From assembly GCA_000277545.1 (NCBI GenBank), contig AKXM01000060.1, forward strand, positions 62,001 to 126,000: a DNA stretch of 64,000 bases, read 5' to 3'. The notes below the pieces were generated by a model, which was not told the DNA's origin, did not search any database, and saw only the letters and a list, made by a program, of their open reading frames with translations. Numbering within the stretch: the first letter of the stretch is position 1; each line of letters begins with the position of its first letter. The position numbers were made by a program, and so were the translations under genes. Source of the stretch: Enterobacter sp. Ag1. GTDB lineage: Bacteria > Pseudomonadota > Gammaproteobacteria > Enterobacterales > Enterobacteriaceae. Positions 44,970 to 52,979 of this stretch are shown piece after piece.

Positions 44970-46859
44970 ATGGCTATCGAAATCAAAGTACCAGACATCG
45001 GCGCTGATGAAGTTGAAATCACCGAGATTCTGGTCAAAGTTGGCGACAAAGTTGAAGCTGAACAGTCGCTGATCACTGTAGAAGGCGATAAAGCCTCTAT
45101 GGAAGTTCCGTCTCCACAGGCTGGCGTCGTGAAAGAGATCAAAGTCTCTGTCGGCGACAAAACCGAGACCGGCAAACTGATCATGATTTTCGATTCCGCC
45201 GAAGGTGCAGCAGACGCTGCACCTGCTAAGGCAGAAGAGAAGAAAGAAGCCGCTCCGGCCGCAGCACCTGCTGCCGCGAGCGCAAAAGACGTTAACGTGC
45301 CAGACATCGGCGGTGACGAAGTAGAAGTTACCGAGATCATGGTGAAAGTGGGCGACACCGTTGCTGCTGAACAGTCTCTGATCACCGTAGAAGGCGACAA
45401 AGCTTCTATGGAAGTCCCTGCGCCGTTCGCGGGCGTGGTGAAAGAGATCAAAATCAGCACCGGTGACAAAGTGTCTACCGGCTCTCTGATCATGGTCTTC
45501 GAAGTGGCGGGTGCCGCACCTGCTGCCGCTCCAGAACAGGCTGCTGCTCCGGCTGCTGCCGCAGCACCTGCGGCTTCCGGCTCTAAAGAAGTTAACGTCC
45601 CGGACATCGGCGGTGATGAAGTTGAAGTCACTGAAGTGATGGTGAAAGTGGGCGACAAAGTTGCCGCTGAGCAGTCACTGATCACCGTAGAAGGCGACAA
45701 AGCTTCCATGGAAGTGCCTGCACCATTCGCCGGTACCGTGAAAGAAATCAAAATCAGCACCGGCGACAAAGTGTCCACCGGCTCCCTGATCATGGTCTTC
45801 GAAGTAGAAGGCGCTGCACCTGCTGCGGCTCCAACTGCTGCTGCACCAGCTCCAGCCGCTGCGGCACCAGCCCCGGCAGCCAAAGCCGCTGCACCTGCTG
45901 CTAAAGCAGAAGGTAAATCTGAATTCGCTGAAAACGACGCGTACGTTCATGCGACTCCGCTGATCCGCCGTCTGGCTCGCGAGTTCGGTGTTAACCTGGC
46001 GAAAGTGAAAGGCACCGGCCGTAAAGGTCGTATCCTGCGTGAAGACGTTCAGGCTTACGTGAAAGACGCTGTTAAACGCGCTGAAGCAGCTCCGGCTGCG
46101 ACCGGCGGTGGTCTGCCAGGCATGCTGCCATGGCCGAAAGTTGACTTCAGCAAGTTCGGCGAAATCGAAGAAGTGGAAATGGGCCGCATCCAGAAAATCT
46201 CTGGTGCTAACCTGAGCCGTAACTGGGTGATGATCCCGCACGTTACCCACTTCGACAAAACCGATATCACCGATCTGGAAGCGTTCCGTAAGCAGCAGAA
46301 CGACGAAGCCGCTAAGCGTAAGCTGGACGTGAAGTTCACTCCTGTAGTGTTCATCATGAAAGCCGTTGCGGCCGCGCTGGAGCAGATGCCTCGCTTCAAC
46401 AGCTCCCTGTCCGAAGATGGCCAGAAGCTGACGCTGAAAAAATACATCAACATCGGTGTGGCGGTTGATACCCCGAATGGTCTGGTTGTTCCAGTCTTCA
46501 AAGACGTGAACAAGAAGAGCATCACTGAGCTGTCTCGCGAACTGATGGCTATCTCCAAGAAAGCTCGCGACGGCAAGCTTACCGCTGGCGAAATGCAGGG
46601 CGGCTGCTTCACCATCTCCAGCCTGGGCGGTATCGGGACTACTCACTTCGCGCCGATCGTTAACGCGCCAGAAGTGGCTATCCTGGGTGTCTCCAAGTCT
46701 GCGATGGAGCCAGTCTGGAACGGTAAAGAGTTCACGCCGCGTCTGATGATGCCGATGTCTCTTTCCTTCGACCACCGCGTAATCGACGGCGCTGATGGAG
46801 CTCGCTTCATCACCATCATCAACAACATGTTGTCTGATATTCGCCGCCTGGTGATGTAA
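44970..46859 (+). CDS. aceF: dihydrolipoamide acetyltransferase (E2)
   Basis: Core of the pyruvate dehydrogenase complex. It has 629 residues: three lipoyl domains with modified lysines K41, K144 and K244, each in EGDKASM, joined by Ala-Pro linkers; an E1/E3-binding domain at about 326-362 ([21 protein letters not shown]); and the acetyltransferase domain with the catalytic HRVIDGADG motif (H602, D606). Domain number equals E. coli. A terminator follows, but lpd also belongs to the operon by read-through. Confidence 0.97.
   Translation: MAIEIKVPDIGADEVEITEILVKVGDKVEAEQSLITVEGDKASMEVPSPQAGVVKEIKVSVGDKTETGKLIMIFDSAEGAADAAPAKAEEKKEAAPAAAPAAASAKDVNVPDIGGDEVEVTEIMVKVGDTVAAEQSLITVEGDKASMEVPAPFAGVVKEIKISTGDKVSTGSLIMVFEVAGAAPAAAPEQAAAPAAAAAPAASGSKEVNVPDIGGDEVEVTEVMVKVGDKVAAEQSLITVEGDKASMEVPAPFAGTVKEIKISTGDKVSTGSLIMVFEVEGAAPAAAPTAAAPAPAAAAPAPAAKAAAPAAKAEGKSEFAENDAYVHATPLIRRLAREFGVNLAKVKGTGRKGRILREDVQAYVKDAVKRAEAAPAATGGGLPGMLPWPKVDFSKFGEIEEVEMGRIQKISGANLSRNWVMIPHVTHFDKTDITDLEAFRKQQNDEAAKRKLDVKFTPVVFIMKAVAAALEQMPRFNSSLSEDGQKLTLKKYINIGVAVDTPNGLVVPVFKDVNKKSITELSRELMAISKKARDGKLTAGEMQGGCFTISSLGGIGTTHFAPIVNAPEVAILGVSKSAMEPVWNGKEFTPRLMMPMSLSFDHRVIDGADGARFITIINNMLSDIRRLVM
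45285..45803 (+). repeat. near-identical lipoyl-domain DNA repeats within aceF
   Basis: The second and third lipoyl domains (residues about 106-178 and 206-278) repeat at an exact 300-base interval and are nearly identical in protein and close in DNA. The first domain is more divergent, 309 bases earlier. This suggests recent gene conversion and makes the region a site for unequal recombination or assembly collapse. Confidence 0.8.
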
Positions 46860-46862
46860 TTG

Positions 46863-46890
46863 AAAAGCCGGCCAATCGGCCGGCTTTTTT
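46863..46890 (+). terminator. aceF terminator
   Basis: AAGCCGGCC pairs with GGCCGGCTT around an AATC loop, flanked by A and T runs. It separates aceEF from lpd, which also has its own promoter in E. coli. Confidence 0.9.
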
Positions 46891-46956
46891 CTGGTAATCT
46901 CATGGTGTTTGTGAGGTTATTGGCGAAAGCGACAATTCGTGAGCCGTTTGTTGTTT

Positions 46957-46976
46957 CAAAATTGTTAACAATTTTG
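46957..46976. promoter_or_regulatory. perfect 20-bp palindrome in the lpd promoter region
   Basis: CAAAATTGTTAACAATTTTG is exactly self-complementary and lies about 58 bases upstream of lpd. As I recall, the E. coli lpd promoter has a closely similar GTTAACAATTTTGTAAA segment in an ArcA-regulated region, so an ArcA-type site overlapping the promoter is likely. Exact -10 and -35 elements are not assigned. Confidence 0.6.
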
Positions 46977-47034
46977 TAAACTGCGGGCGGATAGAACGAC
47001 CCGGTGGACGACGGGTATAAATTAAGAGGTCATG

Positions 47035-48459
47035 ATGAGCACAGAAATCAAAACTCAGGTCGTAGTACTTGGGGCAGGCCCGGCAGGTTACTCCGCAGCG
47101 TTCCGCGCCGCGGATTTAGGTCTGGAAACCGTCATCGTAGAGCGTTACAGCACCCTTGGTGGTGTTTGTCTGAACGTCGGCTGTATCCCTTCTAAAGCGC
47201 TGCTGCACGTTGCTAAAGTTATCGAAGAAGCAAAAGCACTGGCCGAACACGGCATCGTTTTCGGTGAGCCGAAAACCGATATCGACAAAATTCGTACCTG
47301 GAAAGAGAAAGTTATCACTCAGCTGACCGGCGGCCTGGCGGGTATGGCCAAAGGCCGTAAAGTGAAAGTGGTAAACGGTCTGGGTAAATTCACCGGGGCT
47401 AACACCCTGGAAGTGGAAGGTGAAAACGGTAAAACCGTGATCAACTTCGACAACGCTATCATCGCGGCGGGTTCCCGTCCGATCGAGCTGCCGTTCATTC
47501 CTCATGAAGATCCACGCGTGTGGGATTCCACGGATGCGCTGGAGCTGAAATCCGTACCTAAACGCCTGCTGGTAATGGGCGGCGGTATCATCGGCCTGGA
47601 AATGGGCACCGTATACCATGCGCTGGGTTCAGACATTGACGTGGTTGAAATGTTCGACCAGGTTATCCCTGCCGCAGACAAAGACATCGTTAAAGTCTTC
47701 ACCAAGCGCATCAGCAAGAAATTCAACCTGATGCTGGAAACCAAAGTGACTGCCGTTGAAGCGAAAGAAGACGGCATCTATGTTTCCATGGAAGGCAAAA
47801 AAGCCCCTGCAGAACCACAGCGATACGACGCGGTTCTGGTGGCTATCGGCCGCGTGCCGAACGGTAAAAACCTCGATGCAGGCAAAGCCGGCGTTGAAGT
47901 TGACGACCGTGGCTTTATCCGCGTTGACAAACAGCTGCGCACCAACGTGCCACACATCTTTGCTATCGGCGACATCGTCGGTCAGCCAATGCTGGCACAC
48001 AAAGGTGTTCATGAAGGCCACGTTGCCGCAGAAGTTATCGCCGGGATGAAGCACTACTTCGATCCGAAAGTGATCCCATCTATCGCTTACACCGAGCCAG
48101 AAGTTGCATGGGTTGGTCTGACTGAGAAAGAAGCGAAAGAGAAAGGTATCAGCTACGAAACCGCCACCTTCCCGTGGGCTGCTTCTGGCCGTGCTATCGC
48201 TTCCGATTGCGCAGACGGTATGACCAAGCTTATCTTCGACAAAGAGACTCACCGCGTTATCGGTGGGGCGATTGTTGGGACCAACGGCGGCGAGCTGCTG
48301 GGCGAAATCGGTCTGGCTATCGAGATGGGTTGTGACGCAGAAGACATCGCGCTCACCATCCACGCTCACCCAACGCTGCACGAATCCGTTGGCCTGGCGG
48401 CTGAAGTCTTCGAAGGCAGCATCACCGACCTGCCAAACGCGAAAGCGAAGAAAAAGTAA
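47035..48459 (+). CDS. lpd: dihydrolipoamide dehydrogenase (E3)
   Basis: FAD enzyme that reoxidises lipoamide for the pyruvate and 2-oxoglutarate dehydrogenase complexes and glycine cleavage. Of two ATG codons, the second is chosen: it lies five bases after GAGG and gives 474 residues, as in E. coli. FAD loop GAGPAG near 13-18, redox disulfide C45/C50 in GGVCLNVGC, NAD loop GGGIIGLEMG and the C-terminal active-site HAHPTLHE are all present. Confidence 0.98.
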   Translation: MSTEIKTQVVVLGAGPAGYSAAFRAADLGLETVIVERYSTLGGVCLNVGCIPSKALLHVAKVIEEAKALAEHGIVFGEPKTDIDKIRTWKEKVITQLTGGLAGMAKGRKVKVVNGLGKFTGANTLEVEGENGKTVINFDNAIIAAGSRPIELPFIPHEDPRVWDSTDALELKSVPKRLLVMGGGIIGLEMGTVYHALGSDIDVVEMFDQVIPAADKDIVKVFTKRISKKFNLMLETKVTAVEAKEDGIYVSMEGKKAPAEPQRYDAVLVAIGRVPNGKNLDAGKAGVEVDDRGFIRVDKQLRTNVPHIFAIGDIVGQPMLAHKGVHEGHVAAEVIAGMKHYFDPKVIPSIAYTEPEVAWVGLTEKEAKEKGISYETATFPWAASGRAIASDCADGMTKLIFDKETHRVIGGAIVGTNGGELLGEIGLAIEMGCDAEDIALTIHAHPTLHESVGLAAEVFEGSITDLPNAKAKKK

Positions 48460-48478
48460 CTTTCAGCGTCTGATAAAG

Positions 48479-48502
48479 CGGCCCTTTGGGGCCGTTTTTT
48501 TT
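48479..48502 (+). terminator. lpd terminator
   Basis: CGGCCC pairs with GGGCCG around a four-base loop, followed by eight T, 19 bases after the lpd stop. Confidence 0.9.
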
Positions 48503-48508
48503 GTCCGT

Positions 48509-48532
48509 AAAAGGCCGCCCTTGCGAGCGGCC
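48509..48532 (-). terminator. minus-strand terminator for the small ORF
   Basis: On the minus strand GGCCGC, an eight-base loop and GCGGCC are followed by TTTT. It starts six bases after the stop of the 39-codon frame at 48539-48658, so it reads as that frame's terminator. It converges on the lpd terminator. Confidence 0.7.
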
Positions 48533-48538
48533 AGTAGC

Positions 48539-48658
48539 TTAATTGCCCAGGTTCAAAACGAACTGAACGGTAATGTCTGAAATATTCCAGCCACTTTGGC
48601 TCAGCGAAAGCAGTGAACCTAACAACAGAAGCAGCGCGTACAGCAAACGCATTTCCAT
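48539..48658 (-). CDS. candidate 39-residue membrane or exported peptide
   Basis: A short frame beginning MEMRLLYALLLLLGSLLSLS, then a polar tail SGWNISDITVQFVLNLGN. One strongly hydrophobic segment (about residues 4-18) preceded by an Arg suggests a single transmembrane helix or signal sequence. An internal ATG two codons on follows GGA. A terminator lies six bases after the stop on the same strand, which supports real expression. I do not recognise the family and no function is proposed. No clear promoter is seen; TATACA lies too close to the start. Confidence 0.5.
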   Translation of the reverse strand: MEMRLLYALLLLLGSLLSLSQSGWNISDITVQFVLNLGN

Positions 48659-48892
48659 TGCGTGTATACCCTTTGGGCTACGGCGATTCCTTCTTCACCG
48701 GGAAAGGCAGAATCAGGCAAGTGTTTGAGGCTTGCCACGTAGAGCGGTAGATCTGCTCCCATGCCCGGCGACTGGCTGCTACGCCAGCGAAGCAGGCCAA
48801 GAGTAACGTTACGGTAGATCGCTTGAACGCTGAATCATCATTTTTAATTTGCAGTAAGTTGCAGTTGTTTTTATAACGTTGTACGCAAAAGG
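48659..48892. other. lpd-acnB intergenic region, middle part
   Basis: E. coli carries yacH in this gap, as I remember it; no trace is seen here. A 94-codon minus-strand frame (48678-48962) has poor composition and no family features and is not called. The rest is A+T rich with no obvious structure. Confidence 0.5.
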
Positions 48893-48904
48893 TACAATTC
48901 ATCT

Positions 48905-49024
48905 TGCCGTGATTCATTTTCAAATGCAGAATAGACAGCGTTTGGGGCTTGCCACAAAACATTTCCTTTCATCGTGTGCTACCACTTTGTCAGGGCAAAC
49001 GAACCGCCGAAAGGCGGTTTTTTT
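48905..49024 (+). ncRNA. candidate small RNA upstream of acnB
   Basis: A strong intrinsic terminator at 49002-49024 has no plus-strand gene before it other than lpd, which ends 500 bases earlier with its own terminator. A TACAAT -10 (48893-48898) with a weak TTTATA -35 (48870-48875, 17-base spacer) could start a transcript near 48905, giving about 120 bases. This is inference from sequence signals only. Confidence 0.25.
49002..49024 (+). terminator. unassigned intrinsic terminator
   Basis: AACCGCC and GGCGGTT form a perfect 7-bp stem with a GAAA tetraloop and seven T. On the plus strand it follows no known gene, so it ends either an unannotated RNA or residual read-through from lpd. Confidence 0.85.
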
Positions 49025-49072
49025 GTGTCTGAGGATCATATCAAAAAGTAATCTATTCCCCCTTAACGATTC

Positions 49073-49097
49073 AGCAACGTTTTAATGTTGCTTTTTT
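49073..49097 (+). terminator. second unassigned terminator before acnB
   Basis: AGCAAC pairs with GTTGCT around an eight-base loop, followed by six T. It lies 49 bases after the previous terminator and immediately before the acnB promoter. Confidence 0.7.
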
Positions 49098-49106
49098 GTA
49101 AACAGA

Positions 49107-49135
49107 TTAACACCCCCTGAAAATCCTGCTATGCT
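49107..49135 (+). promoter_or_regulatory. acnB promoter
   Basis: TTAACA (-35) and TATGCT (-10) are separated by 17 bases, with TG one base upstream of the -10. This predicts a leader of about 100 bases before acnB. In E. coli the acnB leader is a target of the RyhB small RNA and of apo-AcnB. Confidence 0.75.
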
Positions 49136-49240
49136 GCCCGACGCGGTACCGGGCATTTACCCTACAAACTGCTGTCTCACAGGAGCGTGAAGAGAGAGAT
49201 CCGGTGTCGCCAAATGACAATGAGAGCGAGGAGAACCGTC

Positions 49241-51838
49241 GTGCTAGAAGAATACCGTAAGCACGTAGCTGAACGTGCCGCAGAAGGGATTGTTCCAAAA
49301 CCCTTAGATGCCACCCAAATGGCCGCACTGGTTGAGCTGCTGAAAACCCCACCAGCAGGTGAAGAAGCATTCCTGTTAGATCTGATTACTAACCGTGTAC
49401 CGCCGGGCGTTGATGAAGCCGCCTACGTGAAAGCCGGTTTCCTTGCTGCCATTGCCAAAGGCGATGCCACTTCCCCGCTGATCTCCCCTGAAAAAGCCGT
49501 TGAACTGCTGGGCACCATGCAGGGTGGCTACAATATTCATCCGCTGATTGACGCGCTGGATAACGAAAAGCTGGCACCGATTGCCGCCAAAGCGCTGTCC
49601 CATACGCTGCTGATGTTTGATAACTTCTACGATGTAGAAGAGAAAGCCAAAGCGGGCAACACCTACGCTCAGCAAGTGCTGAAGTCCTGGTCCGAAGCCG
49701 AGTGGTTCCTGTCTCGCCCTAAACTGGCCGAGAAAATCACCGTTACCGTCTTTAAAGTCACCGGTGAAACCAACACCGATGACCTGTCCCCGGCTCCGGA
49801 CGCATGGTCCCGCCCGGACATCCCGCTGCACGCCCTGGCGATGTTGAAAAACGCCCGCGAAGGCATTGAGCCGGATCAGGCTGGCGTAATTGGCCCTATC
49901 AAACAGATCGAAGCGCTGCAGAAAAAAGGTTTCCCTCTGGCCTACGTGGGCGACGTTGTAGGCACCGGTTCTTCCCGTAAATCTGCCACTAACTCCGTGC
50001 TGTGGTTCATGGGCGATGACATTCCGAATGTGCCAAACAAGCGCGGCGGTGGCGTTGTGCTGGGCGGCAAAATCGCCCCCATCTTCTTCAACACCATGGA
50101 AGATGCTGGCGCACTGCCGATCGAAGTTGACGTTAACGATCTGAATATGGGCGATGTGATCGACATTTACCCGTACAAAGGCGAAGTGCGTAACCACGAA
50201 ACCAATGCGGTGATCGCCAACTTTGAATTGAAAACCGACGTGCTGCTGGATGAAGTCCGCGCCGGCGGCCGTATTCCGCTGATCATCGGCCGTGGCCTGA
50301 CCACCAAAGCGCGCGAAGCACTGAGCTTGCCACATAGCGACGTATTTGTTCAGGCGAAAGACGTTGCCGCTAGCACCCGCGGTTACTCGCTGGCGCAGAA
50401 AATGGTTGGCCGCGCCTGTGGCGTGGAAGGTATTCGCCCTGGCGCTTACTGCGAACCGAAGATGACTTCCGTAGGTTCCCAGGACACCACCGGGCCGATG
50501 ACCCGTGATGAGCTGAAAGACCTTGCCTGCCTTGGTTTTTCTGCGGATCTGGTGATGCAGTCCTTCTGTCACACCGCGGCCTATCCTAAGCCGGTGGACG
50601 TGACAACGCACCACACGCTGCCTGACTTCATCATGAACCGTGGCGGCGTGTCTCTGCGCCCGGGCGATGGCGTTATTCACTCATGGCTGAACCGCATGCT
50701 GCTACCGGATACCGTCGGCACCGGCGGTGACTCCCATACCCGTTTCCCAATCGGGATTTCCTTCCCGGCAGGTTCTGGTCTGGTGGCGTTTGCCGCGGCG
50801 ACCGGCGTTATGCCGCTGGATATGCCTGAGTCCGTGCTGGTTCGCTTTAAAGGCGAAATGCAGCCGGGTATTACCCTGCGTGATTTGGTACACGCGATCC
50901 CGCTGTACGCGATCAAACAGGGTCTGCTGACCGTGGAGAAGAAAGGCAAGAAAAATATCTTCTCTGGCCGTATCCTGGAAATCGAAGGTCTGCCGACGCT
51001 GAAAGTTGAGCAGGCGTTTGAGCTGACCGATGCTTCCGCAGAGCGTTCTGCCGCAGGGTGCACCATTAAACTGGATCGCGAGCCGATCGAAGAGTACCTG
51101 AATTCCAACATCGTGCTGCTGAAGTGGATGATTGCCGAAGGTTACGGTGACCGTCGTACGCTTGAGCGCCGTATTCAGGGCATGGAAAAATGGCTGGCAG
51201 ATCCGCAGTTGATGGAAGCCGACGCTGATGCAGAATATGCGGCAGTGATCGACATCGATCTGAACGATATCAAAGAGCCAATCCTCTGTGCGCCAAACGA
51301 CCCGGACGATGCTCGTCTGCTGTCCGACGTGGCCGGGGAGAAGATCGACGAAGTGTTTATCGGTTCCTGCATGACCAACATCGGTCACTTCCGTGCGGCG
51401 GGTAAACTGCTGGACAGCCACAAAGGTCAGCTGCCAACTCGCCTGTGGGTGGCGCCGCCAACCCGTATGGACGCGGCTCAGCTGACGGAAGAAGGCTATT
51501 ACAGCGTGTTCGGTAAGAGCGGAGCCCGTATCGAAATTCCAGGCTGCTCCCTGTGCATGGGTAACCAGGCTCGTGTGGCAGATGGCGCGACGGTCGTGTC
51601 GACTTCAACCCGTAACTTCCCGAACCGTTTGGGAACCGGCGCAAATGTCTTCCTGGCGTCTGCTGAGCTGGCGGCCGTGGCTTCCCTGTTGGGTAAACTG
51701 CCAACTCCTGACGAATATCAGACCTTCATGACTCAGGTTGATAAAACGGCGGTAGACACTTACCGTTACCTGAACTTTGACCAGCTGTCTCAGTACACCG
51801 AGAAAGCGGACGGCGTCATCTTCCAGACTGCCGTTTAA
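49241..51838 (+). CDS. acnB: aconitate hydratase B
   Basis: Main TCA-cycle aconitase, interconverting citrate and isocitrate; the apo form binds RNA. The start is GTG at 49241 after AGGAG, giving [15 protein letters not shown] and 865 residues, the E. coli length; the frame is open 18 codons further upstream. The N-terminal HEAT-like domain precedes the four aconitase domains. Cluster cysteines lie in GSCMTN and CSLCMG. A bacterial REP-type repeat follows. Confidence 0.97.
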   Translation: MLEEYRKHVAERAAEGIVPKPLDATQMAALVELLKTPPAGEEAFLLDLITNRVPPGVDEAAYVKAGFLAAIAKGDATSPLISPEKAVELLGTMQGGYNIHPLIDALDNEKLAPIAAKALSHTLLMFDNFYDVEEKAKAGNTYAQQVLKSWSEAEWFLSRPKLAEKITVTVFKVTGETNTDDLSPAPDAWSRPDIPLHALAMLKNAREGIEPDQAGVIGPIKQIEALQKKGFPLAYVGDVVGTGSSRKSATNSVLWFMGDDIPNVPNKRGGGVVLGGKIAPIFFNTMEDAGALPIEVDVNDLNMGDVIDIYPYKGEVRNHETNAVIANFELKTDVLLDEVRAGGRIPLIIGRGLTTKAREALSLPHSDVFVQAKDVAASTRGYSLAQKMVGRACGVEGIRPGAYCEPKMTSVGSQDTTGPMTRDELKDLACLGFSADLVMQSFCHTAAYPKPVDVTTHHTLPDFIMNRGGVSLRPGDGVIHSWLNRMLLPDTVGTGGDSHTRFPIGISFPAGSGLVAFAAATGVMPLDMPESVLVRFKGEMQPGITLRDLVHAIPLYAIKQGLLTVEKKGKKNIFSGRILEIEGLPTLKVEQAFELTDASAERSAAGCTIKLDREPIEEYLNSNIVLLKWMIAEGYGDRRTLERRIQGMEKWLADPQLMEADADAEYAAVIDIDLNDIKEPILCAPNDPDDARLLSDVAGEKIDEVFIGSCMTNIGHFRAAGKLLDSHKGQLPTRLWVAPPTRMDAAQLTEEGYYSVFGKSGARIEIPGCSLCMGNQARVADGATVVSTSTRNFPNRLGTGANVFLASAELAAVASLLGKLPTPDEYQTFMTQVDKTAVDTYRYLNFDQLSQYTEKADGVIFQTAV

Positions 51839-51848
51839 AGGCTAAATA

Positions 51849-51896
51849 CCCTCACTCTGTGCTCTCTCTCCCTGTGGGAGAGGGCCGGAGTGAGGG
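51849..51896. repeat. REP-like palindromic repeat, copy 1
   Basis: CTCTCCC-TGT-GGGAGAG forms the core hairpin and is enclosed by CCCTCACTC...GAGTGAGGG. It lies 10 bases after acnB. A related core occurs at 62189-62226. Such elements are common between enteric genes and often stabilise upstream mRNA. Confidence 0.75.
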
Positions 51897-52031
51897 CGCC
51901 AGACCACTCTGCGTTTCTCCTTTTTATTTCTCGTCCTTCTACTCGCCACGCTGTTTTCCCCTGACTTTGCTGCGATAATTAAGCCTATAGGCGTGGGTGA
52001 GGATTTCCCCCGCGATGTAGAGGAAACAGCG

Positions 52032-52394
52032 ATGGACTATGAATTTCTGCGTGACATCACCGGTATGGTGAAGGTGCGTATGTCAATGGGGCACGAGGTT
52101 GTCGGCCACTGGTTTAATGAGGAAGTGAAGGGTAACCTGGCGCTTCTGGATGAAGTCGAGCAGGCCGTGCTTTCCGTGAAAGGCAGCGAGCGGCAGTGGC
52201 AGCGTGCCGGGCACGAATATACGCTGTGGCTGGACGAGGAGGAGGTCATCGTCCGCGCTAACCAGCTGGAAATTTCCGGGGATGAGATGGAAGAGGGAAT
52301 GAGCTACTACGACGAAGAGAGCCTCTCTTTTTGCGGCGTAGAGGACTTCCTGCAGGTGGTACACGCTTACCGGGAATTCCTGCAGCAGCGTTAA
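52032..52394 (+). CDS. yacL: UPF0231 family protein YacL
   Basis: Conserved acidic cytoplasmic protein of unknown function, 120 residues as in E. coli. The start at [20 protein letters not shown] follows AGAGGAAAC; the frame is open 13 codons further upstream. The sequence is highly conserved across its length, including [20 protein letters not shown]. In E. coli speD and speE follow directly; here a hairpin and yacC follow instead. Confidence 0.94.
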   Translation: MDYEFLRDITGMVKVRMSMGHEVVGHWFNEEVKGNLALLDEVEQAVLSVKGSERQWQRAGHEYTLWLDEEEVIVRANQLEISGDEMEEGMSYYDEESLSFCGVEDFLQVVHAYREFLQQR

Positions 52395-52439
52395 CGCGCT
52401 GGGGCTGATACCGCCCCCACGTTGTTTGGTCTTAGAGCC

Positions 52440-52463
52440 AATGACCGTGGTTTCACGGTCATT
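52440..52463. terminator. yacL-yacC hairpin
   Basis: AATGACCGTG and CACGGTCATT form a perfect 10-bp stem with a GTTT loop between convergent genes. T runs are weak, so it is a probable bidirectional terminator. It sits at the point where speDE is missing. Confidence 0.6.
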
Positions 52464-52487
52464 ATTTCAGGCCAGGCGGGGAAAGCG

Positions 52488-52835
52488 TTATTTAACGTAG
52501 GCCAGCAGGCTTAAGGAATCGCGCGCCAGAGATTTGCATTTTGTTGCCGTGGGGATGGCAATACCGCTCAAATCTTTGTAGCTGTCTTCACCTAATGCTT
52601 TCATGTTCCAGCTATCGTAGTTGCTGAGATCCCATTGATTTTGTTGGGCAAAAAAGACCAGCGCGCGTCGGATCTGGCCGTTAGGGAGGTTTTGGTAGCC
52701 ACAATCATTTTTTAAGAACACAAATACCGCAGTCAGATCGGCCATATCTTCTGCTTCAGACTCACTCAGCGCCAGGCTGCTGGTAGAAAAAGCCAGCAAA
52801 ATGCCCAGTAATAACGCCCTAACTCCCATCTTCAT
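52488..52835 (-). CDS. yacC: exported PulS/OutS-like protein YacC
   Basis: Small secreted protein of the PulS/OutS-like family; the role is unknown. The start MKMGVRALLLG gives 115 residues and a 22-residue signal peptide ending SLA before LSESEAEDM, which aligns exactly with E. coli; two further in-frame upstream codons are possible starts. The mature part is nearly invariant (ADLTAVFVFLKNDCGYQNLPNG) and has two cysteines, suggesting a disulfide. Confidence 0.94.
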   Translation of the reverse strand: MKMGVRALLLGILLAFSTSSLALSESEAEDMADLTAVFVFLKNDCGYQNLPNGQIRRALVFFAQQNQWDLSNYDSWNMKALGEDSYKDLSGIAIPTATKCKSLARDSLSLLAYVK

Positions 52836-52915
52836 CACGTCTACCACTTTTTCTCAGATACGAAACGTTAACACAGTTAAATGGGCGTCGACGATATTTA
52901 TTATGAGCTTAAAAC

Positions 52916-52946
52916 TTGACCTTACCGTTAGGGAAAGGTTTATGCT
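52916..52946 (+). promoter_or_regulatory. CueR-controlled cueO promoter
   Basis: The -35 TTGACC (52916-52921) and -10 TATGCT (52941-52946) are separated by 19 bases, the over-long spacer typical of MerR-family activation. Between them lies an ACCTTACC...GGAAAGGT dyad (52919-52939), close to the known CueR box. Copper-dependent activation is expected. Confidence 0.9.
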
Positions 52947-52979
52947 CGCCGACAAGTATGCCAACTAAAGGAACTGACT

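Noticed and set aside
42343-44970. An 875-codon open frame antisense to aceE
   Set aside because: It mirrors the highly biased codons of aceE, has no ribosome site or recognisable domain, and its composition (Val, Phe, Gln, Thr and His rich) is typical of antisense frames of strongly expressed genes.
44936-45883. A 315-codon antisense frame in the lipoyl region of aceF, with internal repeats
   Set aside because: The apparent repeats ([11 protein letters not shown]) are the complement of the three lipoyl domains and Ala-Pro linkers; not an independent gene.
44970-46859. Possible frameshift or domain loss in aceF (629 rather than 630 residues)
   Set aside because: All three lipoyl domains, the binding domain and the catalytic domain are intact; the difference is within an Ala-Pro linker.
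48678-48962. A 94-codon minus-strand frame between lpd and acnB
   Set aside because: Composition is irregular, there is no ribosome site, and it would overlap the proposed small RNA; no domain is evident.
49376-50680. A 434-codon antisense frame within acnB
   Set aside because: Another codon-bias shadow of a highly expressed gene, lacking family features and start signals.
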